From the NCBI RefSeq assembly GCF_001476905.1, contig NZ_LDTE01000033.1, positions 1 through 64,000 of the forward strand: a DNA stretch of 64,000 nt, given 5' to 3'. The notes under the pieces were generated by a model that was not told the origin of the DNA, made no database searches, and saw only the letters and a list, made by a program, of their open reading frames with translations. Position 1 is the first letter of the stretch, and the number at the start of each line of letters is the position of its first letter. Shown in pieces: positions 25,235 to 33,265 of the stretch. A program made the translations under genes and the position numbers. Origin of the DNA: Sphingomonas sanguinis (lineage in GTDB: Bacteria; Pseudomonadota; Alphaproteobacteria; Sphingomonadales; Sphingomonadaceae).

Positions 25235-25354
25235 ATTCCTCCCCTGCAAGGGGAGGGGAACCGCCGCGAAGCGGTGGTGGAGGGGTGTCACCGCCAGCGT
25301 GGACACCCCTCCGTCAGTCCTACGGACTGCCACCTCCCCTTACAGGGGAGGAAT
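25235..25354. repeat. Intergenic repeat family C, copy 2
   Basis: The element is 120 bp and begins immediately after the uxuB stop. The outer ends are ATTCCTCCCCTGCAAGGGGA and TCCCCTTACAGGGGAGGAAT. The inner arms are GGAGGGGTGTC and GGACACCCCTCC. Internal hairpins CCGCGAAGCGG and AGTCCTACGGACT sit just inside the ends. The architecture equals copy 1, although the internal hairpin sequences differ with compensatory changes. It also lies at the 3' end of two convergent genes and could serve as a terminator. Confidence 0.8.
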
Positions 25355-25362
25355 AGAACGTC

Positions 25363-25722
25363 TTACTGCCCGTCCTTCGGCTCGACACCCTCCGCCGGGG
25401 GCGCATCGCTGCTCGGGCTACGCTGGACGCGCGAGGTCATGCCGGTGGCGGACGCATCGTCCAGCATCTGCTGGTCGACAGTCCGCTCGGGCGGCGGGGG
25501 CGGTACGGTGTCGGCGGCCATGTTGACCGGCGCGACCGGCGCCGCATCGTTGGTCATGACCGGGGCCTCTTCGGGCACCGACATGTTGTCCTCGACGACC
25601 GACGTGTCGTTCTCGACCGGTACGGGCGGGTCCTCGGACGAGCGCGAGCAACCCGCCAGCGCCGGGAGCAACAGCCCCGCCGCGACCAGGGCCATCGCCC
25701 GCTTGTTCATCATCTTCATCAT
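25363..25722 (-). CDS. Small proline-rich lipoprotein of unknown function
   Basis: The protein has 119 residues with a lipoprotein signal peptide ending in LPALAGC (Cys25 is the likely lipidated residue). The rest is low complexity, rich in Pro, Val, Asp and Glu, with no recognised domain. It starts 9 bp after the L,D-transpeptidase gene on the same strand, so the two are probably an operon and it may act at the cell wall. Met5 is an alternative start. Confidence 0.7.
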   Translation of the reverse strand: MMKMMNKRAMALVAAGLLLPALAGCSRSSEDPPVPVENDTSVVEDNMSVPEEAPVMTNDAAPVAPVNMAADTVPPPPPERTVDQQMLDDASATGMTSRVQRSPSSDAPPAEGVEPKDGQ

Positions 25723-25731
25723 GCTTCCCCT

Positions 25732-27261
25732 TTAATCCTTGGTCGACTGGGCCCGCTCGGCCGAGCGGGCCTCGATCTTGCTCGCCAGCAGCGCGTCCCA
25801 GCCATAGGGGTCCTCACGGAATCCCACCTGGCCATCGGCATTGGCGAAGGCGGTCCAATAGAGCAGATAGACCGCCACCGGCTCCGCCATGGTCGCGCGC
25901 ACCGTCTTGCCCGAGGCGATCGTCTCATCGATCTGCGGCTGCTGCCATTCGGGCGTCGTCTTCAGCATCAGCGAGGCCAGCTCGGCGGGCTTCTCCAACC
26001 GGACGCAGCCATGGCTGGCCAACCGGTCGAACTTCGAGAATCCGGCCTGGGCGGGCGTGTCGTGCAGATAGACCGCGAAGTCGTTGGGGAAATCGAACTT
26101 GTACCGCCCCAGCGCGCTCTTTTCCGACGATTGCTGCAACCGCTTCGATCCGTCGCCATTGTCGATCACGCGAAAACCGGCACGCTTCAGATAGCCGGGA
26201 TTGGCCCTCTCCTTTGGCCACAGCTCCTTGTTGGCGATCGAGCTGGGCACGTTCCAGGGCGGGTTCAGCACGATGCTGCGGATCGTCGACACCAGCATCG
26301 GCGTCTCGTTGCCCGGACGGCCCGTGACCGCCTTCATCGACATGACCGGGTTGTCGCCGTCGAACACGGTCAGCACGGCGGCGGCGATGTTCACCTGCAC
26401 GCGCTTGGCCTCCAACTGTTGCGGCAGCCAGCGCCAGCGTTCCATGTTCGCCATAATCTGGCGGATGCGCTGCGCCACTGGCACGTTCAGCACGGCGATG
26501 GTCTGGCTGCCGACGGTGCCGACCGGGTTCAGGCCATAGCGGCGCTGCGCCCGGCGGACGGCGGCGAGCAGTTCGTCGTCGAAGCGCTCGCCGGTCGTGC
26601 TGACCGCCGGGTCCTCCATCGCGAGGCGCTTGCGCAGGGCCAAGACCTGCGGCCCGCTCGCGCCGAAATTGATCGTGGTCGCGGGCAGCGACGACCAGCC
26701 GCCCGCCGCCGCCATGGCACGGTAGCGGGCCAGCCCCTTCACCAGCGCGTCATAGCCGGCATAGGGCGGCGGCAGCGAGGCGACCCAATCCGCCAGCCGA
26801 TCACGTCGCACCGCATCGGCAAAGCCCGGCGCGGCATCGAAGGGCTGCGGCCGGATGCCCCAATCCTTGGTGAAGTCCGCCGGATCGAGCCGTCCGACAT
26901 GGACCGCATGGGCATAGTCGAGCGCGACACGGGTCAGCGCGGCGGGCGACAGGGTGGACAGGTCGCGCGGCGGCCCCTGGCGCAACCCTTGCGCCACCTC
27001 TCCTTGCGCGATCAGCGTGGCGAGCTGGCGCATTTGCGCCTCGCTCAGTGTCGGCATCGCTGTCGGCGCAGCGACGGAGGGAGCAACGGGCGTCGTGGTG
27101 ATGACGGGCGGCAGCGCCTGCCCGCCCGGCGCGGGGGGCACGATGACCGGCGGCGGCGCGACTTGCGCGATTACCGGCGTAGTCACCAGCGACCCGACCG
27201 CTACGGTGGCCAGACAGCGGGCGAAAAAAGGGCGATTCACGGAAAAAAGCGATGCGGTCAT
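25732..27261 (-). CDS. L,D-transpeptidase, YcbB/LdtD type
   Basis: The protein has 509 residues, with a signal peptide (to about residue 33) and a proline-rich linker. A peptidoglycan-binding-like domain (around FGASGPQVLALRKRLA to RAQRRYGLNPVGTVG) is followed by the YkuD domain with the catalytic motif SHGCVRLEKP; the nucleophile is Cys419. The LNPPWNVPSSIANKEL loop is typical of YcbB-type enzymes. These make 3-3 crosslinks in periplasmic peptidoglycan. It is followed by the lipoprotein gene. Confidence 0.92.
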   Translation of the reverse strand: MTASLFSVNRPFFARCLATVAVGSLVTTPVIAQVAPPPVIVPPAPGGQALPPVITTTPVAPSVAAPTAMPTLSEAQMRQLATLIAQGEVAQGLRQGPPRDLSTLSPAALTRVALDYAHAVHVGRLDPADFTKDWGIRPQPFDAAPGFADAVRRDRLADWVASLPPPYAGYDALVKGLARYRAMAAAGGWSSLPATTINFGASGPQVLALRKRLAMEDPAVSTTGERFDDELLAAVRRAQRRYGLNPVGTVGSQTIAVLNVPVAQRIRQIMANMERWRWLPQQLEAKRVQVNIAAAVLTVFDGDNPVMSMKAVTGRPGNETPMLVSTIRSIVLNPPWNVPSSIANKELWPKERANPGYLKRAGFRVIDNGDGSKRLQQSSEKSALGRYKFDFPNDFAVYLHDTPAQAGFSKFDRLASHGCVRLEKPAELASLMLKTTPEWQQPQIDETIASGKTVRATMAEPVAVYLLYWTAFANADGQVGFREDPYGWDALLASKIEARSAERAQSTKD

Positions 27262-27391
27262 GTCGGTATGATAGCCCCTATTCGTCCTATTGTCGTCGCA
27301 GCAGCGCGCTTACGCCGCGCAATCCTACGCCAAGCTGAACCGAACGACGATCCGCCGACAAATTGGCTCCCAAAGAACCGAAAAGGGCCGA

Positions 27392-29185
27392 TTACATCTC
27401 CTGGATGCGGCTGAGCCGCGAGACGCCATGTTCGTCGAACGCCTCGACCGCGACATAATAGCGCTGTCCCACGGTCAGCGCGCGCAGCGGCAACGCGGCC
27501 TGCTCGCCCGCCGCCACCCGGTCGGCAAAGACCTGATAGGTCAGCGCCAGCCGATCGGGCCGGATGCCCCAGCGGACATTATAGCCGACCGCACCCGGCA
27601 CGCGCTTCCACCGGATCATGGCGTTGCGCGTGTCCTGCTCGCGCGTCGCGGCGGTCAACTCCGGCGCGGCGGGATCGATGCCATCGGCGTTGCCGAACAC
27701 CCGCAGGTCGCTGATCGCCAGATGCGCGCCCCCGATATGGCCGTGGACATAGCGGACATAGCGTGCCCGAACCGGCGCTGGCAGCGCGAAATAGGCGTTG
27801 GGCCGATCGCGACGTGGCGCTTCGGTCCGGGCTAGCGGCCGCCAGGTGCGACCGTCCACCGACTGCTCCAGCCGGAACTCGGTATAGATGTCGGGCGCAT
27901 CGCCGAAGCGGCCTGCCTTATAGTCGGCGAAGTTGACCTGCACCGCGCGCACCGTCTTCACCGCGCCCAGATCCAGGGTCAGCGTCGCGCCCGCGTCCTT
28001 GGTCGGCGACAACCAGAAGCTGCGCGGATTCTCGTCCGTCGCGTCCGATGCCGGATGCCCCGCCACCTCGCCGCTCGCCACCGCCCGCTTGCGATAGGAT
28101 AGCAGCATCCAGCCGGTGAACAGCGAGTCCGGGTCGGTAACGCGCGTGGTCGGCATCCGGTGCGGGAAATCGCCGAAACGGGTCGACACACGCATCTGCC
28201 CGTCCGCCTCGAACGCGGCGGGCCATAGGCCGACGCGCCGCTCGAAGGTCCAGTTATAGCCGATCCAGGGCGTACCGGTATTCCACCAATTGCCATGCGC
28301 ATCCTGAAAGGTGTTGCCATGCCCCGCCCCCTGCACGAAGCCGCCGGGCTTGTAGCCGACCGGGTTGTACGGGGCATAGGTGAACGGCCCCATCGGCGAC
28401 GTGCCGACATAGGTGCCGGTCGCATAGGCATTATACTCGGTGCCCGGCGCGCCATATTGCAGATAGTATCGCCCGGCGACCTTGGTCATCCACGCCCCCT
28501 CCATAAACGGGGTGATCGGCGTGCCGTTCGGCAGCGTACCGCTATGATCCTGGCCGAACCGCTCCCAGCCATGATGCGCGGGATCGAGCAGGATGAAGGA
28601 GCGGCGCGGCGTGCCGTACGTCATCTTGCCGTCCGCAAAGCTGATGGGTGCGCCGTAGATCGGAAAGACGTTGGACGAGTTCCAATAGAGATACCAACGC
28701 TTGTCATCGTCCTGGAACAGGTCGGGGTCCCAGGGGCCGGGTGGCACCTGGCCGGGCTTGATGCTGTCCTCGAACCCCGAACGTACCGCGCCGGGCAGGG
28801 GCGGCATCCGGCGGACGAAATAGTCGAGCTTGCCGCTTGCCGGATCGCTGGTGGAATAGATGGTACCCTGATCGGTCATCGACGGCATGATCAGCAGCCG
28901 CTCCCCGTCCGAGCTGACGGCGGGCGCGACAATGCCTTGCGCGGGCCAGCGGCTGGGCGTGACGAAGCGCCAATGGACCAGATCGGTCGAGCGCCAATAA
29001 CCATCGGCCAGCGTCAGGAAGAGATAATAAGCCCCCTTGAACCGCACGACCACCGGGTCCGCGCCGGTGCGATAGGACACGCCTTCGTTCACCTGCTCGA
29101 AATTATAGCGGTAATCGATGTCGACGGGATTGGCATAGGTCTGGGCGGGCACGGTGGCCGCCGCGAGGGCAAGGGACAGGATCAT
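27392..29185 (-). CDS. GH43-like glycoside hydrolase with F5/8-type and fibronectin III modules
   Basis: This 597-residue exported protein (signal peptide about 1-15) has an N-terminal five-bladed propeller of the GH43 clan, with catalytic-acid candidates in RTGADPVVVRFKGAYYLF and PWDPDLFQDDDKRWYLYW. From about residue 375 an F5/8-type-C (CBM32-like) domain follows (SDATDENPRSFWLSPTKDAG, VQVNFADYKAG). A fibronectin III-like end comes next (IRWKRVPGAVGYNVRWG). GH43 enzymes act on arabinose- or xylose-containing glycans. It overlaps the upstream oxygenase-like gene (ATGA) and lies downstream of the TonB receptor, as in polysaccharide-utilisation loci. Confidence 0.85.
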   Translation of the reverse strand: MILSLALAAATVPAQTYANPVDIDYRYNFEQVNEGVSYRTGADPVVVRFKGAYYLFLTLADGYWRSTDLVHWRFVTPSRWPAQGIVAPAVSSDGERLLIMPSMTDQGTIYSTSDPASGKLDYFVRRMPPLPGAVRSGFEDSIKPGQVPPGPWDPDLFQDDDKRWYLYWNSSNVFPIYGAPISFADGKMTYGTPRRSFILLDPAHHGWERFGQDHSGTLPNGTPITPFMEGAWMTKVAGRYYLQYGAPGTEYNAYATGTYVGTSPMGPFTYAPYNPVGYKPGGFVQGAGHGNTFQDAHGNWWNTGTPWIGYNWTFERRVGLWPAAFEADGQMRVSTRFGDFPHRMPTTRVTDPDSLFTGWMLLSYRKRAVASGEVAGHPASDATDENPRSFWLSPTKDAGATLTLDLGAVKTVRAVQVNFADYKAGRFGDAPDIYTEFRLEQSVDGRTWRPLARTEAPRRDRPNAYFALPAPVRARYVRYVHGHIGGAHLAISDLRVFGNADGIDPAAPELTAATREQDTRNAMIRWKRVPGAVGYNVRWGIRPDRLALTYQVFADRVAAGEQAALPLRALTVGQRYYVAVEAFDEHGVSRLSRIQEM

Positions 29186-29862
29186 CGTTGCGCCTGGACG
29201 AACAGGTTGGTGGTGAGGCGGCCGGCTCGCGGATCGTCGCTGAGCGGCATGTCGGGCGGGATGATGCCCGAATGGAGCAGACTGCCCTGATAGATGACGA
29301 CGCGGTCGGCCTTCGCCTCGACCAGGCCGATCTGCGCGAAGGCGGCGTTGCTGGCGTTGGTGTATCCCGTCAGCCCCGCGCTATCCTGTCTGGCGGCGGC
29401 GATGAAGGCATCACGATTGGCGGGAGTCACCCGCTCGATGCCGGTGGCGCGCTGGCGGTAGAAGGCGGTGCCGCTGCCCGGCGTATCCGACAGATAGTGG
29501 AGGACGGCCAGATAGCCGGGGTCGGCCGAATCGAAATGCGGCGCGCGCTGCACCGGGGACAGGGTGGCGGGGGCGGCGGTGACCATCGAGAAGCTACCCT
29601 CGATCCAGTCGAAGCCGTCCACCTCGAACGCGCCGCCGATGAACGGCGCGACCGTCTGGAGCAATGTGGCCGCATAGTCGTGCGCGGGACCGTCGGCGGG
29701 CGTCAGGACACGCCGGACGCCCGGATAATAGCTGTTCGGCACGTTGGGAAAGGGCGCGAGCGCCGCCGCCAGAGCGACGACGCCCGCCACATCGCCCAGC
29801 ACATCGTCGACGACCACCACCGGGCTTTGTGATGGCCCGACACGCAGGAGGCGCGGCGTCAC
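29182..29862 (-). CDS. 2OG-Fe(II) oxygenase-like protein (DUF6445 type)
   Basis: The protein has about 226 residues. HFDSADPGYLAVLHYLSD with a downstream LLHSGI forms an H-x-D...H pattern like 2-oxoglutarate/iron oxygenases, and FYRQRATGIERV is shared with proteins encoded beside tryptophan-halogenase-like genes in sphingomonads and Caulobacter. I start it at the GTG at 29862, which has GGGGAGGG just upstream. An ATG at 29928 would run into repeat A. It is coupled to the GH43 gene. No substrate is known. Confidence 0.65.
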   Translation of the reverse strand: MTPRLLRVGPSQSPVVVVDDVLGDVAGVVALAAALAPFPNVPNSYYPGVRRVLTPADGPAHDYAATLLQTVAPFIGGAFEVDGFDWIEGSFSMVTAAPATLSPVQRAPHFDSADPGYLAVLHYLSDTPGSGTAFYRQRATGIERVTPANRDAFIAAARQDSAGLTGYTNASNAAFAQIGLVEAKADRVVIYQGSLLHSGIIPPDMPLSDDPRAGRLTTNLFVQAQR

Positions 29863-29924
29863 GACGCCGCCCTCCCCGCATCCCAACGGAGATATAACCC
29901 CACCGGTTTTTTGCTCATTCGGGA

Positions 29925-30015
29925 CCACCCCGGCGCAGGCCGGGGTCCAGTTGCCATGCGATCGGCGTAGATCACCAATGCTTCCCCAACTGGGCCCCGG
30001 CCGTCGCCGGGGCGG
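29925..30015. repeat. Intergenic repeat family A, copy 3 (short loop)
   Basis: The element is 91 bp. The left arm (29925-29952) ends in GGCCGGGGTCCAGTT. The right arm (29988-30015) begins AACTGGGCCCCGGCC. The loop is 35 bases instead of 71, and the arms have more mismatches than copies 1 and 2. It lies between the TonB receptor and the oxygenase-like gene and could act as an attenuator within that transcript. Confidence 0.75.
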
Positions 30016-30075
30016 AGCAGCGGATTTTGCTGTGCCCCTTGAAAGAAGGGCGACGACGAAAGCCGCCCTCGCGCC

Positions 30076-33072
30076 TCAGAACTTGTAACGCGCCCCGACC
30101 TGGAACGAGCGCGGCACGCCGGTCGTGTCGAATTCGCGCTTGGTCGGGTTCAGGCCCGAGCCCGCACCCCAGGCCGAATAGGTCCGGTTGACCGAGTCGA
30201 ACAAGTTGAACGCGGCAAAGTTGACTTCCAGATCGTGGCCCCAAGGCATTTGGAAGTTCTTGGCGATACGCAGGTCGACCGAGGCATAGCCGACGATCTG
30301 ATCGGGCCAGAACACGCCGCCGAAATTGCCGTAGCAGCAGGCATTCTCCGGCTTCACGGCCGGGAAGATGACCTGGCCGAAGGACGGACCCGAGCTGAAC
30401 GTGCCGGTGACCGAAATCTTGGTATCCCAGGGCCCCTTGGCGATGCCGGTGCCGACGAAACGCCACTTTTCGACGCCCGCGACATAATTCCAGCCATAGG
30501 CATCCATGCGCGGTCCGTTGTAGAATTCGTCGCCCTGCAATTCCTGGGCGACGTTGCTCTTGGCCTGCTGCACGGTCAGCGTTGCGGTGAAGCCCCATTT
30601 CGAGCCGGTCACGAACGGCTTTTCGGCGGTGAAGTAGAGCGCGTTATACTCCGCCTTCCCTGCGTTCGAGCCGATGTTCAGCTTGCCGCTATAACCGGGC
30701 AGGATGCCCTGGGCGGGGAAGTTGTCCTCGATCCACTGATCGCCCTGGCTGGTATATTGCCCGCTGGGCAGGCGGTTGCCGCGCACATATTTGAAGATGT
30801 TGTGATAGCGGACATGGCTGAACGTCACCGAGGTCTGGACCACGCCCAGCCGCTTGCGGAAGCCGATGTTGAACTGGTCCGAATAGGGCAGCTTGGTATC
30901 GTTGTTGAGCAGCCAGACCTCGCCACCAACGCCCGTGGCGGTCGCCGCGGCGCGCAACGCGTCGACATTCTTGTAGTTGTTGTTCCACGCCAGCGTCGCG
31001 GCGGGCAGCGCGCCGTTGTTGGTCGCGCGGATGCTGGCGCAGCTCGGCTGGCCGGGGCCGTCGCAGAAGCTGAGCGTGACGGTCTGCTGATAAAGCTGCT
31101 TCACCGTCTCGATGCCCGACGCGATGAAGAGCGGCCGGTCATAATAGCGCCCGGCACCCGCAAAGAAGATCGTGTCGCGGTCGCCGTTCAGGTCATAGGA
31201 AATGCCGAGACGCGGCTGGAACGCCTTCCAATAAGGCTTCCGGTTGCTGCCGGTGGAGATATAGTCGTTCGGGTTGATCCCCGCCGCCTGCCAAGGCTGA
31301 TAGTTGCGCAAAGCATTGGCGATGCCGGTCGGCGTGACGAACTTCTCGTTCTTCGCGTTGGTTTCGTAATCCCAGCGAAGACCGGCGTTGATGGTCAGGT
31401 GGTCGTCGACCGTCCAGTCGTCCTGCACGAACAGACCGATCTGCGTATCCTTCGCGGTCGCGGGGCGCACCGGCACCACCGAAATCGCCGCCTGTTGCGG
31501 GGTCGAGGCGTCGAAGCTCGTGAAGGTCGATGGCTGGAAATAATAGCCGCCATTGCCCAGATTGTCCTCGGCGCGCGACAGGTCGTTCAGCGAGACCTTC
31601 ACGCCCGCCTTCACGACATGGCGGTCGCCGAAGAAGGTGACGTTGTTCTTGAACGTCCAGGTCTTCTGGTTGTCGAACTGCTCGAACCCATTGGTGCCGA
31701 GCTGTGCGACGACCGCGCCGGGCTTGCCGAGATTGATTTCGGGGCCGGAGCTGGTGCGCGGCGTGCCGTTGAACACGCTGTTATAGGCGATGGTCAGCTC
31801 GTTCAGCCAATGGTCGCCACGATGGTTCCATTCGAGCTGATAGAGGTCGATCTTCGACTGGAGCAGATGGCCGTGCGACGGGACCGAGGTGCCGCCGAAA
31901 TCAGCCAGATTGCTTTCGCGGCGGAAGAAGCCGCTGAGATTGACCGTATCGGCCGCCGACACATAGCCGGTCAGCTTGCCGAAATAGAGACGCTGACTGA
32001 AATCCTGCGGATAGCTGCCATTATACTGATTGGCGATCGCCTGCGGGACATTCTGGGTCGGATCAGCGGACACCGTCTGGCCGAGCAGCACCGCCGCCGA
32101 GGGAGCCTTCTGGTCGGTCGCCTCGAACGCGCCGTAGATGTGCAGCACGTCCTTGATGATCGGGCCGCCCAGATCGGCGCCATATTGCTTGCGATCGAAC
32201 TTGCCGAGATCGCGTGTGCCGTCCTGGTTGTTCTTCTGACCCGGACGATCGAAATATTTCGTGCCGTAGAACGAGCTCGGCTGCCACTCGCCGAACAGCG
32301 TGCCGTGATAGCTGTCGCCGCCGGTCTTGGTCACCGCGGTGATGATCGCCGACCCGGCCTGCTCATACTCGGCCTTGTAGTTCTGGGTATCGACCTTGAA
32401 TTCCTGCACCGCCAGCTGCGGGAAGGGATTGCCCTGGCTGAAATTCTGGCCCGCGACGCCGCCGTGATTGACCTGGTTCTTCAAGGACAGGCCATCGATG
32501 AAGACGTTGACGTTGTCGGCGCTGACGCCGCCTGCCTGGACCTGGCGGTTGCCACGACCCGGCGTCACCGCGACGCCCGGTGCCAGCGCGGCAAAGTTCA
32601 GGAAGTTGCGGTCGCTCTGTGGCAGGCTTTCGATCTGCTGCTGCGAGACGTTGGTCGAGACCTCGGCGGTGCGCACTTCCTGGGTGCGGCGGCCGGTCAC
32701 GACGACATCGCCCGAAGCCGCGCCACCGGCGGCGACCTCGCTCCCTGCGGGTTCACCGATATCGGCGGTGATGATCTGGCCGATCGGCACCACGACCTGT
32801 TCGGGTTGCTGGCCCTGAACCTCGACGCGATAAGTGCTGGGGCGGATGCCGGGGATGGTATAGTCACCCGACGCGTTGGTGCGCACGGTGATGACCTGGC
32901 CAGTGGTCAGATCGGTGATCTTGACGGAGGTGCCGGCCGAGGCGCCCTCGACATGGCCGCGCAACGTGCCCGTCGCCTGGGCATAGGCCGGTGCACTGAC
33001 GACCAGTGCAGCGGCCATCGCCAGCGCCGAGATTCCACGGCTCATGCGCGCGCGATCGATAGTGGATGCCAT
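30076..33072 (-). CDS. TonB-dependent receptor with carboxypeptidase-regulatory-like N-terminal domain
   Basis: This 998-residue outer-membrane transporter has a signal peptide (to about residue 32, ending AYAQ). A carboxypeptidase-regulatory-like domain (about 34-110, ATGTLRGHVEGASAGTSVKI) precedes the plug (SLPQSDRNFLNFAALAPGVAV) and a 22-strand barrel ending in a terminal Phe (QVGARYKF). Oar-like receptors of this type import large glycans or peptides. A strong GGAGGGG ribosome binding site precedes the start. Two LacI-type operators lie just upstream. Surrounding GH43, GH3 and LacI genes suggest an oligosaccharide substrate. Confidence 0.93.
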   Translation of the reverse strand: MASTIDRARMSRGISALAMAAALVVSAPAYAQATGTLRGHVEGASAGTSVKITDLTTGQVITVRTNASGDYTIPGIRPSTYRVEVQGQQPEQVVVPIGQIITADIGEPAGSEVAAGGAASGDVVVTGRRTQEVRTAEVSTNVSQQQIESLPQSDRNFLNFAALAPGVAVTPGRGNRQVQAGGVSADNVNVFIDGLSLKNQVNHGGVAGQNFSQGNPFPQLAVQEFKVDTQNYKAEYEQAGSAIITAVTKTGGDSYHGTLFGEWQPSSFYGTKYFDRPGQKNNQDGTRDLGKFDRKQYGADLGGPIIKDVLHIYGAFEATDQKAPSAAVLLGQTVSADPTQNVPQAIANQYNGSYPQDFSQRLYFGKLTGYVSAADTVNLSGFFRRESNLADFGGTSVPSHGHLLQSKIDLYQLEWNHRGDHWLNELTIAYNSVFNGTPRTSSGPEINLGKPGAVVAQLGTNGFEQFDNQKTWTFKNNVTFFGDRHVVKAGVKVSLNDLSRAEDNLGNGGYYFQPSTFTSFDASTPQQAAISVVPVRPATAKDTQIGLFVQDDWTVDDHLTINAGLRWDYETNAKNEKFVTPTGIANALRNYQPWQAAGINPNDYISTGSNRKPYWKAFQPRLGISYDLNGDRDTIFFAGAGRYYDRPLFIASGIETVKQLYQQTVTLSFCDGPGQPSCASIRATNNGALPAATLAWNNNYKNVDALRAAATATGVGGEVWLLNNDTKLPYSDQFNIGFRKRLGVVQTSVTFSHVRYHNIFKYVRGNRLPSGQYTSQGDQWIEDNFPAQGILPGYSGKLNIGSNAGKAEYNALYFTAEKPFVTGSKWGFTATLTVQQAKSNVAQELQGDEFYNGPRMDAYGWNYVAGVEKWRFVGTGIAKGPWDTKISVTGTFSSGPSFGQVIFPAVKPENACCYGNFGGVFWPDQIVGYASVDLRIAKNFQMPWGHDLEVNFAAFNLFDSVNRTYSAWGAGSGLNPTKREFDTTGVPRSFQVGARYKF

Positions 33073-33164
33073 TTCAGTCCCCTCCTTGTCATCCCTTGCC
33101 GCCCCTTCCTGCCCCCGGCCGACCTGGCGCGCACGCGCCGACCGACCAGTTGGGAGAGGCTTAT

Positions 33165-33196
33165 GAAACCGGTTACTTGCGCGCGTAACCGGTTAC
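33165..33196. promoter_or_regulatory. Two LacI-type operators upstream of the TonB receptor
   Basis: GAAACCGGTTAC (33165-33176) and GTAACCGGTTAC (33185-33196) share the core AACCGGTT. Their centres are exactly 20 bp apart, about two helical turns. The same core forms a perfect palindrome at 35876-35893 by the LacI gene. Central CG dyads of this form are characteristic of LacI-family binding sites. Confidence 0.75.
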
Positions 33197-33265
33197 AACC
33201 GTCGTTGTGAATTCCATTTCACTATCGTGACGGCTGTTGCGCAAACGTCACAGGTGACGCATCGG

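Noticed and set aside
30235..33210. A 991-codon open frame opposite the TonB receptor gene, and similar long frames at 41854-44697 (+) and 45483-48239 (-)
   Set aside because: These are antisense shadows in high-GC DNA. Their translations are rich in Arg, Ala, Gly and His without family motifs, while the opposite strand encodes clear proteins.
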